A stretch of 64,000 nt of DNA from CAVTWD01 sp963738325 (GTDB lineage Bacteria; Actinomycetota; Acidimicrobiia; Acidimicrobiales; Ilumatobacteraceae). Under the pieces are notes generated by a model. That model ran no database searches, was not told the origin of the DNA, and saw nothing but the letters and a program-made list of their open reading frames with translations. This document shows, in pieces, positions 55,495 through 64,000 of this stretch. The stretch is from positions 1 through 64,000 of the forward strand of contig CAVTWD010000009.1 in the NCBI GenBank assembly GCA_963738325.1, read 5' to 3'. Position numbers and translations under genes: made by a program. Each line of letters opens with the position of its first letter. Position 1 is the first letter of the stretch.

Positions 55495-55546
55495 CGAGGA
55501 CGCCCAGGCCACCGGCTCCGTCATCGCCCGTCGCTAGCCTCGGTCG

Positions 55547-55951
55547 GTGGCCGGGTACTCGGGCACTCCCCTCGCCAAGAAGCTGGGCATCGCCAGCGGA
55601 GCGCGCGTGCACGGGGTCGACGCCCCTCGGGAGTTCCGCGCCCTGCTCGAACCGCTGCCCGCGGACGTGCGATGGTCGGGGCGCCTCGCCGCTCCCCTCG
55701 ACATCGTCATCGCCTTCTTCACGCGCGGCGGCGATGTGATGCGACAGTGGCCGCGGTTGACCGCGGCCGCCGGTCCGCAGGGGACGATCTGGATGGCGTG
55801 GCCGAAGCGGAGCTCAGGCGTTCCCACTGATCTGACCGAGCAGACCTTCCGCGATCTCCTGCTGCCGTCGGGTTGGGTGGACGTGAAGGTGTGCGCCATC
55901 GACGACACCTGGTCGGGCCTCAAGTTCGTGCTCCGGCGCGACCGTCGATGA
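55547..55951 (+). CDS. DUF3052-family protein
   Basis: The 134-residue protein starts at a GTG. It has the typical DUF3052 beginning AGYSGTPLAKKLGIASGARV and end DTWSGLKFVLRRDRR, with WPRLTAAAGPQGTIWMAWPK between. The family is widespread in actinobacteria and its role is unknown. The stop overlaps the start of the HD-domain gene in ATGA, so the two are co-translated. Confidence 0.8.
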   Translation: MAGYSGTPLAKKLGIASGARVHGVDAPREFRALLEPLPADVRWSGRLAAPLDIVIAFFTRGGDVMRQWPRLTAAAGPQGTIWMAWPKRSSGVPTDLTEQTFRDLLLPSGWVDVKVCAIDDTWSGLKFVLRRDRR

Positions 55952-56556
55952 CCACGTTGGGGCCCCGCTTCGTCGCCGCGGTGGCCCTCGCCAACGATGT
56001 CCATCGCGGGCAGGTGCGCAAAGCGGCGGCCGGCGGGGGCGGGACCACGCCCTATGTCGCCCATCTGCTCGCCGTCGCCGCCCTCGTGCTCGAGGCGCAG
56101 GGCAGCGAGGACGAGGCCATCGCCGCGCTGCTGCACGATGCGTTGGAGGATCACCCCGACCGCATCACGGCCGCCGGGTTGGCGGCCGAACTGGGGTCTG
56201 AGGTCGCCCGCATCGTGGTGGCCTGTTCGGACGTGGTCGGCCAGCCGGATCCGCAGCACAAGCCGCCGTGGCGGGCCCGGAAGGAGGCCTACCTCGCGCG
56301 GCTGGAGGAGGCCGACCCGTCCGTGCTGCGCGTGTCGCTGGCCGACAAGCTCCACAACGCCACATCGCTGCGCCGGGAGCTCGAACGCTGCGGCGCCGCG
56401 GCGTGGTCGGCCTTCAAGGCGGGCCGTAACGAGCAGCTCTGGTACCACGAGGCCTTGGTCGCGCTGTTCCAGCGCCGCTGGCCGGGCTCGTGGACGGACG
56501 AGTACGCCGCGGTGGTGGCGCGGGTGAGGGTCCTCGCCGCATCGTCGACGGCCTGA
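55948..56556 (+). CDS. HD-domain phosphohydrolase-like protein
   Basis: The 202-residue protein has the RelA/SpoT-type HD pattern: His39 (PYVAHLLAVAAL), His63-Asp64 (ALLHDALEDHP) and Asp in SLADKLHNATSL. These metal-binding enzymes hydrolyse nucleotides or similar phosphoesters; without the synthetase domain it could be a small ppGpp hydrolase (MESH1-like) or another nucleotidase. It starts in the ATGA overlap with the DUF3052 gene and ends near the convergent MBL-fold gene. Confidence 0.8.
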   Translation: MTTLGPRFVAAVALANDVHRGQVRKAAAGGGGTTPYVAHLLAVAALVLEAQGSEDEAIAALLHDALEDHPDRITAAGLAAELGSEVARIVVACSDVVGQPDPQHKPPWRARKEAYLARLEEADPSVLRVSLADKLHNATSLRRELERCGAAAWSAFKAGRNEQLWYHEALVALFQRRWPGSWTDEYAAVVARVRVLAASSTA

Positions 56557-56611
56557 TTCCCACGGGCACCTCGGGAGAAGGCGACCACCAACGAGCGCTA
56601 CCGCGAGCGGA

Positions 56612-57394
56612 TCAGGGGACGACCCACTGGCGCTTGCCCTCGCCGAGGAGCAGGCGACCGAACTGGAGGCCCGGGAAGTGGGCGGCGGCCACCGGGATGT
56701 CGGTGCCCTCCAGCTCGCGGGCGAGCGCGTTCCGGGTCCGCAGGGCGAGCTCGGGATCGACATCGCCCATGCCCGCCCACTCGTCGTCGAGCAACTCGAC
56801 GGGACAGTGGACGACGTCGCCGAGCAGCATCGCCCGCTCGGCGCCCGAGCTGATCACTACGATCCCGCTCCCCGGCGTATGCCCGGGGGCGAGCAGCACG
56901 TCGATCCCGGGAAGCAGCGGGCCCGAGCTCGACCAGAACTCCATGCGGTCGGTGAGGGGACTCAGCTTCCTCGTGGCGCCGGGATCGGGCCCGACGAAGT
57001 GGGCCCAGTCGCGCTCGTCGCAACGGTAGGTGGCGTTGGTGAAGACGACCGAGCCTCGCTGCGTCGCCCAGCCCACGTGGTCGAAATGGAGATGGGTGAA
57101 CACGACGTCGGTGACATCCTGCGGCGTGACGCCGAGGGCGTTCAGACTGTCGAGGAACGCGCCCCCTTCGAACGGCGGAGCCAGGACCCGACCCACGCCG
57201 GTGTCCACGAGCACGACGCGGTTACCCGTGCGAACGAGGAAGCCGCCGAGGGCCAGCTCGAGCTCGCCTCGGCCCGTCAACAACTGCCGGTGGGGAGCCC
57301 ACGCCGCCGCCGGGGTGGTGGCATACGCCTCTGCCACCGGCATCCGGGCCACTCCGTCGGCCACCGCGAGGATGTCCAGGCTCCCGACCCGCAT
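56612..57394 (-). CDS. MBL-fold metallo-hydrolase
   Basis: The 260-residue protein from the ATG at 57394 has the metal motif VVFTHLHFDHVGWA, the second-site His in LAPGHTPGSGIVVI, Asp in AMLLGDVVHCP and a final His in AAAHFPGLQFG. This pattern, with residues 95-230, matches the lactonase-like group of MBL-fold enzymes. It probably hydrolyses a lactone or ester; the substrate is unknown. It follows the glycosylase gene by 11 bases on the same strand, forming the last gene of the lhr-nei operon. Confidence 0.8.
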   Translation of the reverse strand: MRVGSLDILAVADGVARMPVAEAYATTPAAAWAPHRQLLTGRGELELALGGFLVRTGNRVVLVDTGVGRVLAPPFEGGAFLDSLNALGVTPQDVTDVVFTHLHFDHVGWATQRGSVVFTNATYRCDERDWAHFVGPDPGATRKLSPLTDRMEFWSSSGPLLPGIDVLLAPGHTPGSGIVVISSGAERAMLLGDVVHCPVELLDDEWAGMGDVDPELALRTRNALARELEGTDIPVAAAHFPGLQFGRLLLGEGKRQWVVP

Positions 57395-57405
57395 CGCCGA
57401 GGACC

Positions 57406-58308
57406 CTACCGGCCGTAACCGGTTCGCTGACCGGGTCTCCGAGCGGGCCCGAGCTCGGGGGGTAGCGTCTCCGCCTCCTCCTCGGCGAGCGCAGGCGGCT
57501 CCTCCTCTGGTTCTGGCCGCGGCAGGTAGACCTGGCAGCCGGGACACCAGTACGTGACCCGGGCCTGCTCGCCGTGGCGCGACACCGCGATGGGTGTGGC
57601 GCAGCGGGGGCAGAGCTTGGCGTGGCGGCCGTACACCGCCACCCCACCCGCCACGCCCGGAACCGTTACCCGACCGGGGCGGTCGAGGTTGGCCCGCAGC
57701 AACCGGGAGGCGGTCGCGAGGAGGGCCCGACGCTGTTCGACCGTCAGCGCGCCGACCGGGCTGAACGGGTGCAGCTCGCACACCCACAGCACCTCGGACT
57801 TGTAGACGTTGCCCACCCCGCATGCGATGCGCTGATCGAGCAGCGCCTCGGCCACGGTCGTCTCGGCGGTCACCAGGCGCCCCATGCGCTCGACACAGTC
57901 GTCGAGGTCGACGTCGGGCTCGCAGAGGTCCGGGCCGAGCGCGGCGACGCGCGGGTTGGGATGGAACTCACGGGCCTGGTAGGTGTCCACCACCGGAGCC
58001 GAGAAGCACACCGCCTGCCAGCCGGGGACCTCGATGATCACCCGCGCCTGGCGGGTGCTCTTGCGCCACTGCTCCCCCGGCCGGTACAGGTGCCACGAGC
58101 CGGTCATCCGCATGTGGGTGTGGAGCACGACGCCGTCGTCGAAGCCGATCTCGAGGTGCTTGCCACGACTCTCCACCCGCTCGATGACCGCTCCGACCGC
58201 AGGCCGCAAGCCGGTGAGCCGAGGCGCCTCGAACGCGGTGAGGGGCTTGCCGAGCACGGCGGTGCGGAGCGCGGCGGCCGCCCGGTGGATGGTGTCGCCC
58301 TCGGGCAT
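57406..58308 (-). CDS. nei2: Endonuclease VIII-like DNA glycosylase
   Basis: The ATG at 58308 gives MPEGDTIHRAA, whose Pro2 and Glu3 are the catalytic residues of the Fpg/Nei family after Met removal. VVLHTHMRMTGSWHLY, GIGNVYKSE-type CGVGNVYKSEVLW (the H2TH motif) and the C-terminal zinc finger CPRCATPIAVSRH..TYWCPGC complete the fold. At 300 residues it is slightly long because of an acidic Pro/Glu-rich tail. It removes oxidised bases and cuts the strand by beta/delta elimination. It lies directly downstream of the lhr-type helicase gene. Confidence 0.9.
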   Translation of the reverse strand: MPEGDTIHRAAAALRTAVLGKPLTAFEAPRLTGLRPAVGAVIERVESRGKHLEIGFDDGVVLHTHMRMTGSWHLYRPGEQWRKSTRQARVIIEVPGWQAVCFSAPVVDTYQAREFHPNPRVAALGPDLCEPDVDLDDCVERMGRLVTAETTVAEALLDQRIACGVGNVYKSEVLWVCELHPFSPVGALTVEQRRALLATASRLLRANLDRPGRVTVPGVAGGVAVYGRHAKLCPRCATPIAVSRHGEQARVTYWCPGCQVYLPRPEPEEEPPALAEEEAETLPPELGPARRPGQRTGYGR

Positions 58309-58352
58309 CGGGCCGAGGATAGGACGGCCGCTGCGGTGGGTCGGGTCGGGCG

Positions 58353-61300
58353 TCAGCCCCTTAGGACCAAGCCGCGATAACCCTCGGCGAACCCCGCCCC
58401 GCGCAACGCGTTCGCCCAGCTGGAGGTGACCGCGGGCTCGCCGTCGATCTTGCGGACTTCGAGCGAGCGGACCCGACCCTCCTTCACCAGCTCCACGAGC
58501 GCTCGCAGCCACGCATCGTCGCCGCCGGCGGAGGGGAACGTGGCCAAGGACCGGCCGCGCCGGTCGATCCAGGCGCAGGCCTCGCCCCGGAAGAGGACGA
58601 CGAGGGCGCCCGGCACCCTGGCCGGACGGCCCCGGGACTCCGGCCACCCGAGCGCCGCACCGTAGGGCTGGGCCGGGTCGGTGGCCGCCAGCACCAGCGG
58701 CGTGGCGTCGGCCGGCGAGTCGCGCTCGGCCCGCAGGCGATCGACGGCTCCGGCGAGGGCGAATTGCGCGGCGCCGAGCCCGGCGACGAAGTAGCCGCGC
58801 CTCACCTGGCCTCGCTCCTCCATGGCTTTCAACACGCCATAGACGCCGGCGAAGCCCCCCGCGGTCCCTTCGGCGAGCACCCCCTCCCGGGTGAGCACAC
58901 CGTGGCGCTCGAGCAACTGCTGAGCCATGGCTGCGGCGGCTTCTGTCGCGCCCGGCGCCGACCCGAGCAGCGGTGCCACCAACGACCAGCGTCCGGCGCC
59001 GGCGGGCGGCCCGAGCCGGGACAGCCGCCCGGGCCGCGGCCGAGCCCGGCCGCGCGAACCCGCTGCCCCTCGCCGGCCACCGGACACGTAGGCCCGCAAC
59101 GGACCGAGCGAGTCGTTCGTGACCTCGCCCGCCCACACGAGGTCCCAGAGGGCCGCGAGCAGCTCGGCCTCGGTGGCCTCCGGGGCGGCGGGGAGCAACT
59201 CCGTCCAGAAGCAGGCCCCCCGTTGCGCCAGGTGGGCGCGCACGCGGTCGTGCATGGGACCCTCCGGCGGTACACCGCGGTCGTGGGGGGCCAGCAACCC
59301 GACCTGATCGCGGAAGTACAGCCGGACGCGGCCGTCGTGGGCAGCGAGGCCGCCCGCGCCCAGCCAGACCACCTCGCCCGAGGTGCAGAGCGCGTCGAGA
59401 TCAGCAGGCCGGTACTCGTGGACGCGCGTGGCCAACACGTCGTCGTCGAGCGCGCTCGCCGAGATCGCCGCGCCCTGGAGGACACCGATGGCCTCGACCA
59501 GCGCCTCGGGTCCGCGCCGGGGCGCGCCGACCCCCTGCCAGCCCACGAGGAATCGGGCGAAGGCCGCCGGCTCGACCGGTTCGACCTCCTTCCGCAACGC
59601 GGCGAGCGACCGCCGCCGGAGCTGGCGCAACACGTCGGCATCGCACCATTCCCGTTCGATGCCACCAGGGCGGAACTCGCCCCGCACCACGCGGCCCTCC
59701 GCCTCGAGGGCGCGCAAGGCGTCGAGGACGTGCTCGAACGGGATGCCGAAACGGCTCGCCGGGGCGTCGGCGAGGAACGGCCCGTGGGTGTGTGCATAGC
59801 GACCAACGAGTTGCTCGAGGGGCCGCTGCACCGGTTCCGTGAACGCGGCGGGGAGCCCGAGTGGCAGCGCCGCGCCGACGCCGTCGCGGTAGCGGGCCGC
59901 GTCCTCGACGGCGGCGAAGCGATCGTCGCCGGCCACTCGCACCGGGAAGGCCCGCCGCTGCGCCACCAGCGTGGCCAACCATCCCTCGGCCGCACCCTCG
60001 ACGCGCGTCCGCAGGTCGAGCTCGCCGAGGGACAGCTCGCCCAGCTGGCGGAGGAGGTCGTGGGCCTCGTCGGGCGAGCGGGCACGGCGGCGCTCGGTGA
60101 GACACTGCAAGTGGAGCTCGAGGTCGGCGAGGACGTCCGCGTCGATCAGCTCACGCAGCTCCTCGGCACCGAGAAGCTCGCGGAGCAGATCGCGATCAAG
60201 GGCGAGCGCGGCGGCCCGGCGCTCGGCCAGGGGCGCGTCTCCCTCGTACATGTAGGTCGCGATCCAGTTGAACAGCAGACTCTGCGCGAAGGGGGACGCT
60301 TTCGCCGTGTCCACCGTGACCAGGCGGATGCGCCGGGCCCGGAGGTCGCCGAGCACCTGCCGCAGGGCGGGCACGTCGAACACCTCCTGCAGGCACTCGC
60401 GGGACGCTTCCAGGAGGATGGGGAACGAGGGGTACTTCGCCGCCACCGCCAGGAGGTCGGCCGCCCGCTGCCGTTGCTGCCACAGCGGCGTGCGGGAGTC
60501 GGGCCGCCGACGAGGCAGCAGCAGCGCCCGCGCCGCGCACTCGCGGAAGCGGGACGCGAACAGCGCCGTGCCGGGGAGAACGTTCATGACGATCTCTTCG
60601 ATCTGGTCGGGATCGACGAGGACTTCCTGGACCGGCATCTCCTCCATGGCATCGGGGAGGCGCAGCACGATGCCGTCGTCGCTCCACATCGACTCGACGC
60701 TCAGCCCGTGGTGGTCGAGGATCCGTTGCTCGATGGCCATCGCCCAGGGGGCGTGCACCGGCGTGCCGAAGGGGCTGAGGATGCAGACCCGCCAGTCGCC
60801 GATCTCGTCGCGGAAGCGCTCGACGACCACCGTGCGGTCGTCGGGCACGACACCGGTTGCCTCGGCCTGCTCGGCCAGGTACCCGACGACGTTGGCGGCG
60901 GCCCACGGATCGAGCCCGTCGTCGTTCACGAGGCCGTCGACCGCCTTCGACGGCGCCTGAGCCCGCGCTTCTCGTACGAAGGCACCGAGGGCGCGGCCCA
61001 GCTCGAGTGGGCGGCCGGGCCGATCGCCATGCCAGAACGGCATCTTCCCGGGTTGGCCGGGGGCCGGGCTCACGACGACGCGCTCGAAGGTGATGTCCTC
61101 GATCCGCCAGGTGGAGGCGCCGAGCAGGAACGTCTCCCCCGGGCGACTCTCGTACACCATCTCCTCGTCGAGCTCGCCCACCCTCGTGCCGTCGGGGAGG
61201 AAGACGCCGAACAGCCCGCGGTCGGGGATGGTGCCGCCGCTCGTGACCGCGAGGCGGCGCGCCCCTTCCCGTGAGCCCAGGCGGTTGGCGGCGCGATCCC

Positions 61301-62818
61301 ACACGACGCGGGGCCGCAGCTCCGCGAACTCATCACTCGGGTAGCGGCCGGCCAGCAGGTCGAGCACGCCGGACAGCACGTCGTCGGTCAACTCGGCATA
61401 GCCCGCGGCCCGGCGGACGAGGGCCGCGAGGTCGGCGACGGTCCATTCCTCCACCGCGGTCATGGCCACGATCTGCTGGGCGAGCACGTCCAGCGGGTTG
61501 CGCAGGTAGCGCGTCTCCTCGATGAGGCCGGCGCGCATCCTGCGGGTGACCACGGCCGCCTCGAGGAGGTCGCCGCGGTGCTTCGGGAAGATCTTGCCGC
61601 GGCTGGGCTCGCCGACCGAATGGCCTGCGCGCCCGATGCGCTGGAGCCCGCGGCTGACCGCGCCGGGCGACTCGACCTGGACCACCAGGTCGACCGCGCC
61701 CATGTCGATGCCGAGCTCGAGGCTGGACGTGGCAACCAGCCCTCGCAACTCACCCCGCTTCAGCTGGTCTTCGATGACCACCCGTTGCTCACGGGCCAGC
61801 GACCCGTGATGAGCCTTCACGAGCTCGCCCACCGCGCCCGGCCCGATGCGCTCCTCCGCGACCCGGGCGGCCCACTCCTCGCTGCCGGCGAGGTCGTTGA
61901 GCCTGGCCGCCAGGCGCTCGGCCAGGCGGCGCGCGTTGCAGAAGATGATGGTGCTGCGGTGGGCGAGGATCTCCTCGAGGATGCGCGGGTACAACGACGG
62001 CCAGATGCTCTTGCGGGCCGGACCGAGCGAGGCCGGGCCGCTCACCGGCTCGTCGAGCGCCTTGCCAAGATCCCCCATGTCCTCGACCGGCACGACCACT
62101 TCGATCTCGAGCGGTTTGCGGATGCCCGCATCGACGATGGTGACCGGGCGGGGACGGCCCGGCTCGACGTGACCGCCGAGGAAACGCCCGATCTCGTCCA
62201 GTGGCCGCTGCGTGGCGGACAGACCGATGCGCTGCGGGGGACGCTCGCACAAGGCTTCGAGCCGCTCGACGGAGAGCATGAGGTGCGCGCCCCGCTTCGT
62301 GGGGGCGAGCGCGTGGATCTCGTCGATGATGACGGCTTCGACGCCCCGCAACGTCTCGCGCGCCTGCGAGGTGAGGAGGAGGTACAGGCTCTCGGGTGTG
62401 GTGATCAAGAGGTCGGGCGGGTGCCGGACGAGCGCGGCCCGTTCGCCGCGCCGAGGTGTCCCCCGTGCGCACACCCACGACCGGCTCGGTGAAGGCCAGC
62501 CCCAACCGACCGGCCGCGAGCTCGATGCCCTTCAGAGGGGCCCGCAGGTTCCTCTCGACGTCGAAGGCCAGTGCCCGCAGCGGCGAGATGTACAGCAGGC
62601 GTGTGCGCCGGGCGGGCTCGGGCACGGGCTCGGTGACGAGCCGATCGATGCCCCAGAGGAATGCAGCCAGCGTCTTGCCCGAACCGGTCGGGGCGAGCAC
62701 GAGAGTGTGCGCGCCGGAGCTGATGGCCGGCCAACCCTGCTGCTGAGCAGCGGTGGGCTCGGGAAAAGTCGAGCGCGAACCACTCCCGAACGGCGGGCGA
62801 GAAACGGTCGAGCACCAC
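58353..62818 (-). pseudogene. lhr: Lhr-type ATP-dependent helicase, two frameshifts
   Basis: From the GTG at 62818 the N-terminus reads VLDRFSPAVREWFALDF, shifts near 62762 (GGGAAAAG), then PEPTAAQQQGWPAISSGAHT and Walker A APTGSGKTLAAFLWG. A second shift near 62458 leads to the long frame: TTPESLYLLL, DEIHALAPTKRGAH (motif II), SATQRPLDE and RIGRAGHSVG (motif VI). The Lhr-specific winged-helix and beta-barrel domains and a C-terminal HTH region follow. Total about 1,487 residues, normal for Lhr. Lhr unwinds DNA:RNA hybrids and works in DNA repair; mycobacteria also have lhr next to nei. Both shifts look like sequencing slips. Confidence 0.85.
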
Positions 62819-62936
62819 CCCGGGAACCCTATCGAGAGGGTGTGACAGAGACGCTCCAGCAACGATTCGGCGGCGGTTCCGCACGAGGCGGTTTCCGCCA
62901 GGGTCCGCGAGGAGGGGCCGCCGGTACACTCCGCCC

Positions 62937-63596
62937 ATGCCTCCCGGCGAGTATCACCCCGCGTTCGAGGAGTACTGCGAGTGCATCTTCGAGCTGCACG
63001 AGGACGATGTCGCCGTCATCCAAGCTCGCATCGCCGACCGGCTCCAAGTCTCGCGGCCGGCGGTTTCAGAGATGACCAAGCGGATGGAGGTCGAGGGCCT
63101 CGTCACCGCGTCGAAGGGCCGCATCCGCCTCACCCCTCGCGGGCGCGACCTCGCCGAACAGGTCGTCCGGCGCCATCGGCTGGCCGAGCGCTTCCTCACC
63201 GACATCCTCGGGCTCTCCTGGGCCGATGCACATCGTGAAGCCGGGAAGTGGGAGCACGTGATGTCCGACTCGGTGGAGGCCGCTGTCAACCGGGTGCTCG
63301 GTGACCCCACCACCTGCCCGCACGGCAACCCGATCCCCGGCTCCCACTACGTGGCCCCCGACGCGCACCGCCTCTCCGATCTCCGAGTCGGCGCCGCGTT
63401 CACCGTCACCCGCATCCCCGAAGAGCTCGAGTTCACGCCTGGCCTGCTCGAGTACCTCGAGGAATCGGCCATCCAGCCGGGACGCACCGGTGTGGTCACG
63501 GCGTCGTCGCCGGACGGCACCATCACGGTCGAGATCGGTGGCCACGCCGTCGGTGTCGGCGCCTTCGCCAGCACCCGCATCCTCGTCACCGCCTGA
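62937..63596 (+). CDS. DtxR/IdeR/MntR-family metal-dependent regulator
   Basis: The 219-residue protein has the N-terminal winged helix (EEYCECIFELHEDDVAVIQA, RIADRLQVSRPAVSEMTKRM), the dimerisation/metal-binding region (HRLAERFLTDILG, EAGKWEHVMSDSVEAAVNRV, CPHGNPIPG) and a C-terminal FeoA-like SH3 domain (GAAFTVTRIPEELEF, GTITVEIGGHAVGVGAF). It senses Fe2+ or Mn2+ and represses metal-uptake genes. It is divergent from lhr, with 118 bases between the starts, and intact. Confidence 0.9.
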   Translation: MPPGEYHPAFEEYCECIFELHEDDVAVIQARIADRLQVSRPAVSEMTKRMEVEGLVTASKGRIRLTPRGRDLAEQVVRRHRLAERFLTDILGLSWADAHREAGKWEHVMSDSVEAAVNRVLGDPTTCPHGNPIPGSHYVAPDAHRLSDLRVGAAFTVTRIPEELEFTPGLLEYLEESAIQPGRTGVVTASSPDGTITVEIGGHAVGVGAFASTRILVTA

Positions 63597-63639
63597 ACGG
63601 CCGCGGAATGCCGACCGGCCCCGCGCGGTTGGTGCCGGC

Positions 63640-64000
63640 ATGACCGATGTGACCACTCGTGGACTCGTACGCGTCGAGCCCGGGCTGAAGCGGGTCCAGG
63701 GCTACGCGGGCGGCCGGCTCGTCGTCGACAGCGACCGGGTCCGCCTGGTGTGGGAGAAGCCGTACTACCCGACGTGGTACTTCCCCGTCGACGACGTCGC
63801 CTCAGGGGTGCTCGTGGCCAATGGCAGGACCCGGCGTTCACCGAGCCGGGGCGACGCCGACCTCTACGACCTCGTGGTCGGTGAGCGGGTGGTGCCCGAC
63901 GCGGCCGCTCGCCATGCCGGCTCTCCCATCGAGGAGTTGCGCGAGCTCGTCACCATCGACTGGGCCGCCATGGACGCGTGGTTCGAGGAGGACGAAGAGG
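63640..64000 (+). CDS. DUF427-family protein, 3' end outside the window
   Basis: The ATG at 63640 opens TDVTTRGLVRVEPGLKRVQG, then VVDSDRVRLVWEKPYYPTWY, FPVDDVASGVL and a second strand set ending DWAAMDAWFEEDEE at the window end. The TRDLP-poor but YYPTWYFP-containing pattern is typical of DUF427 beta-sandwich proteins. Only about 120 residues are visible and the rest of the gene is beyond 64000. Confidence 0.75.
   Translation, partial: MTDVTTRGLVRVEPGLKRVQGYAGGRLVVDSDRVRLVWEKPYYPTWYFPVDDVASGVLVANGRTRRSPSRGDADLYDLVVGERVVPDAAARHAGSPIEELRELVTIDWAAMDAWFEEDEE

Noticed and set aside
63608..63641. Imperfect hairpin between the DtxR-type and DUF427 genes
   Set aside because: Mismatched stem that includes the next start codon, with no T-run; not convincing as a terminator.

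Overview
The window is high-GC DNA with actinomycete-style gene content: a conserved lhr-nei helicase/glycosylase pair, a DtxR-type regulator, DUF3052 and DUF427 proteins, an LPxTG thioester adhesin and GTG starts. I infer an Actinomycetota chromosome, possibly Acidimicrobiia, but the sequence does not settle the class.

Layout. (1) Positions 1-6.4 kb hold a decayed ISNCY-type transposase, a remnant region with a VOC-like fragment, a vapBC toxin-antitoxin pair with a leaderless-looking promoter, a FabF-like ketosynthase, a small winged-helix-like gene and a membrane-anchored alpha/beta hydrolase whose 3' end is cut by an IS. (2) 6.4-21.5 kb is a nest of mobile elements: an intact IS982, a truncated IS1182, a recombinase-in-trio (RIT) element, a two-recombinase (TnpA/TnpB-like) element, and an IS3-family element carrying a zinc-ribbon gene. 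A second two-recombinase element sits inside the IS3 transposase gene, next to a 107-bp palindromic insertion. A second, wrecked RIT-like element abuts an IS66 fragment at a 32-bp perfect palindrome. (3) 21.7-28.4 kb holds a broken ApeA-like HEPN defence gene and a mobilizable element (MobF relaxase, HTH protein, tyrosine integrase, two unknown small genes) that ends at a tRNA-Arg fragment. (4) 28.3-40.5 kb is a second integrated element bounded by 36-bp direct repeats made of the 3' part of tRNA-Arg(CCT). Its integrase lies beside the intact tRNA. Its cargo is a LuxR-type regulator, a phosphoesterase with an unusual nested domain, an alpha/beta hydrolase, IS481 copies and a small DNA-binding module. 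(5) 40.6-64 kb is orderly chromosome: a membrane protein fused to a PI-PLC-like domain, a hotdog thioesterase, the adhesin, aldo/keto reductase, YggT, 1-Cys peroxiredoxin, a cyclase-ATPase-TPR regulator, an ABC transporter, DUF3052 plus HD proteins, the lhr/nei/MBL operon, a DtxR regulator and a partial DUF427 protein.

Caution. Single-base frameshifts occur throughout, including in housekeeping-type genes (lhr, the FtsX permease, the cyclase), several at homopolymers. Many 'pseudogenes' that differ only by frameshifts may therefore be assembly indels. Truncations, deletions and nested insertions, such as those in ritC, IS3, IS66 and IS1182, cannot be explained that way. All family assignments were made by reading motifs, without any search.
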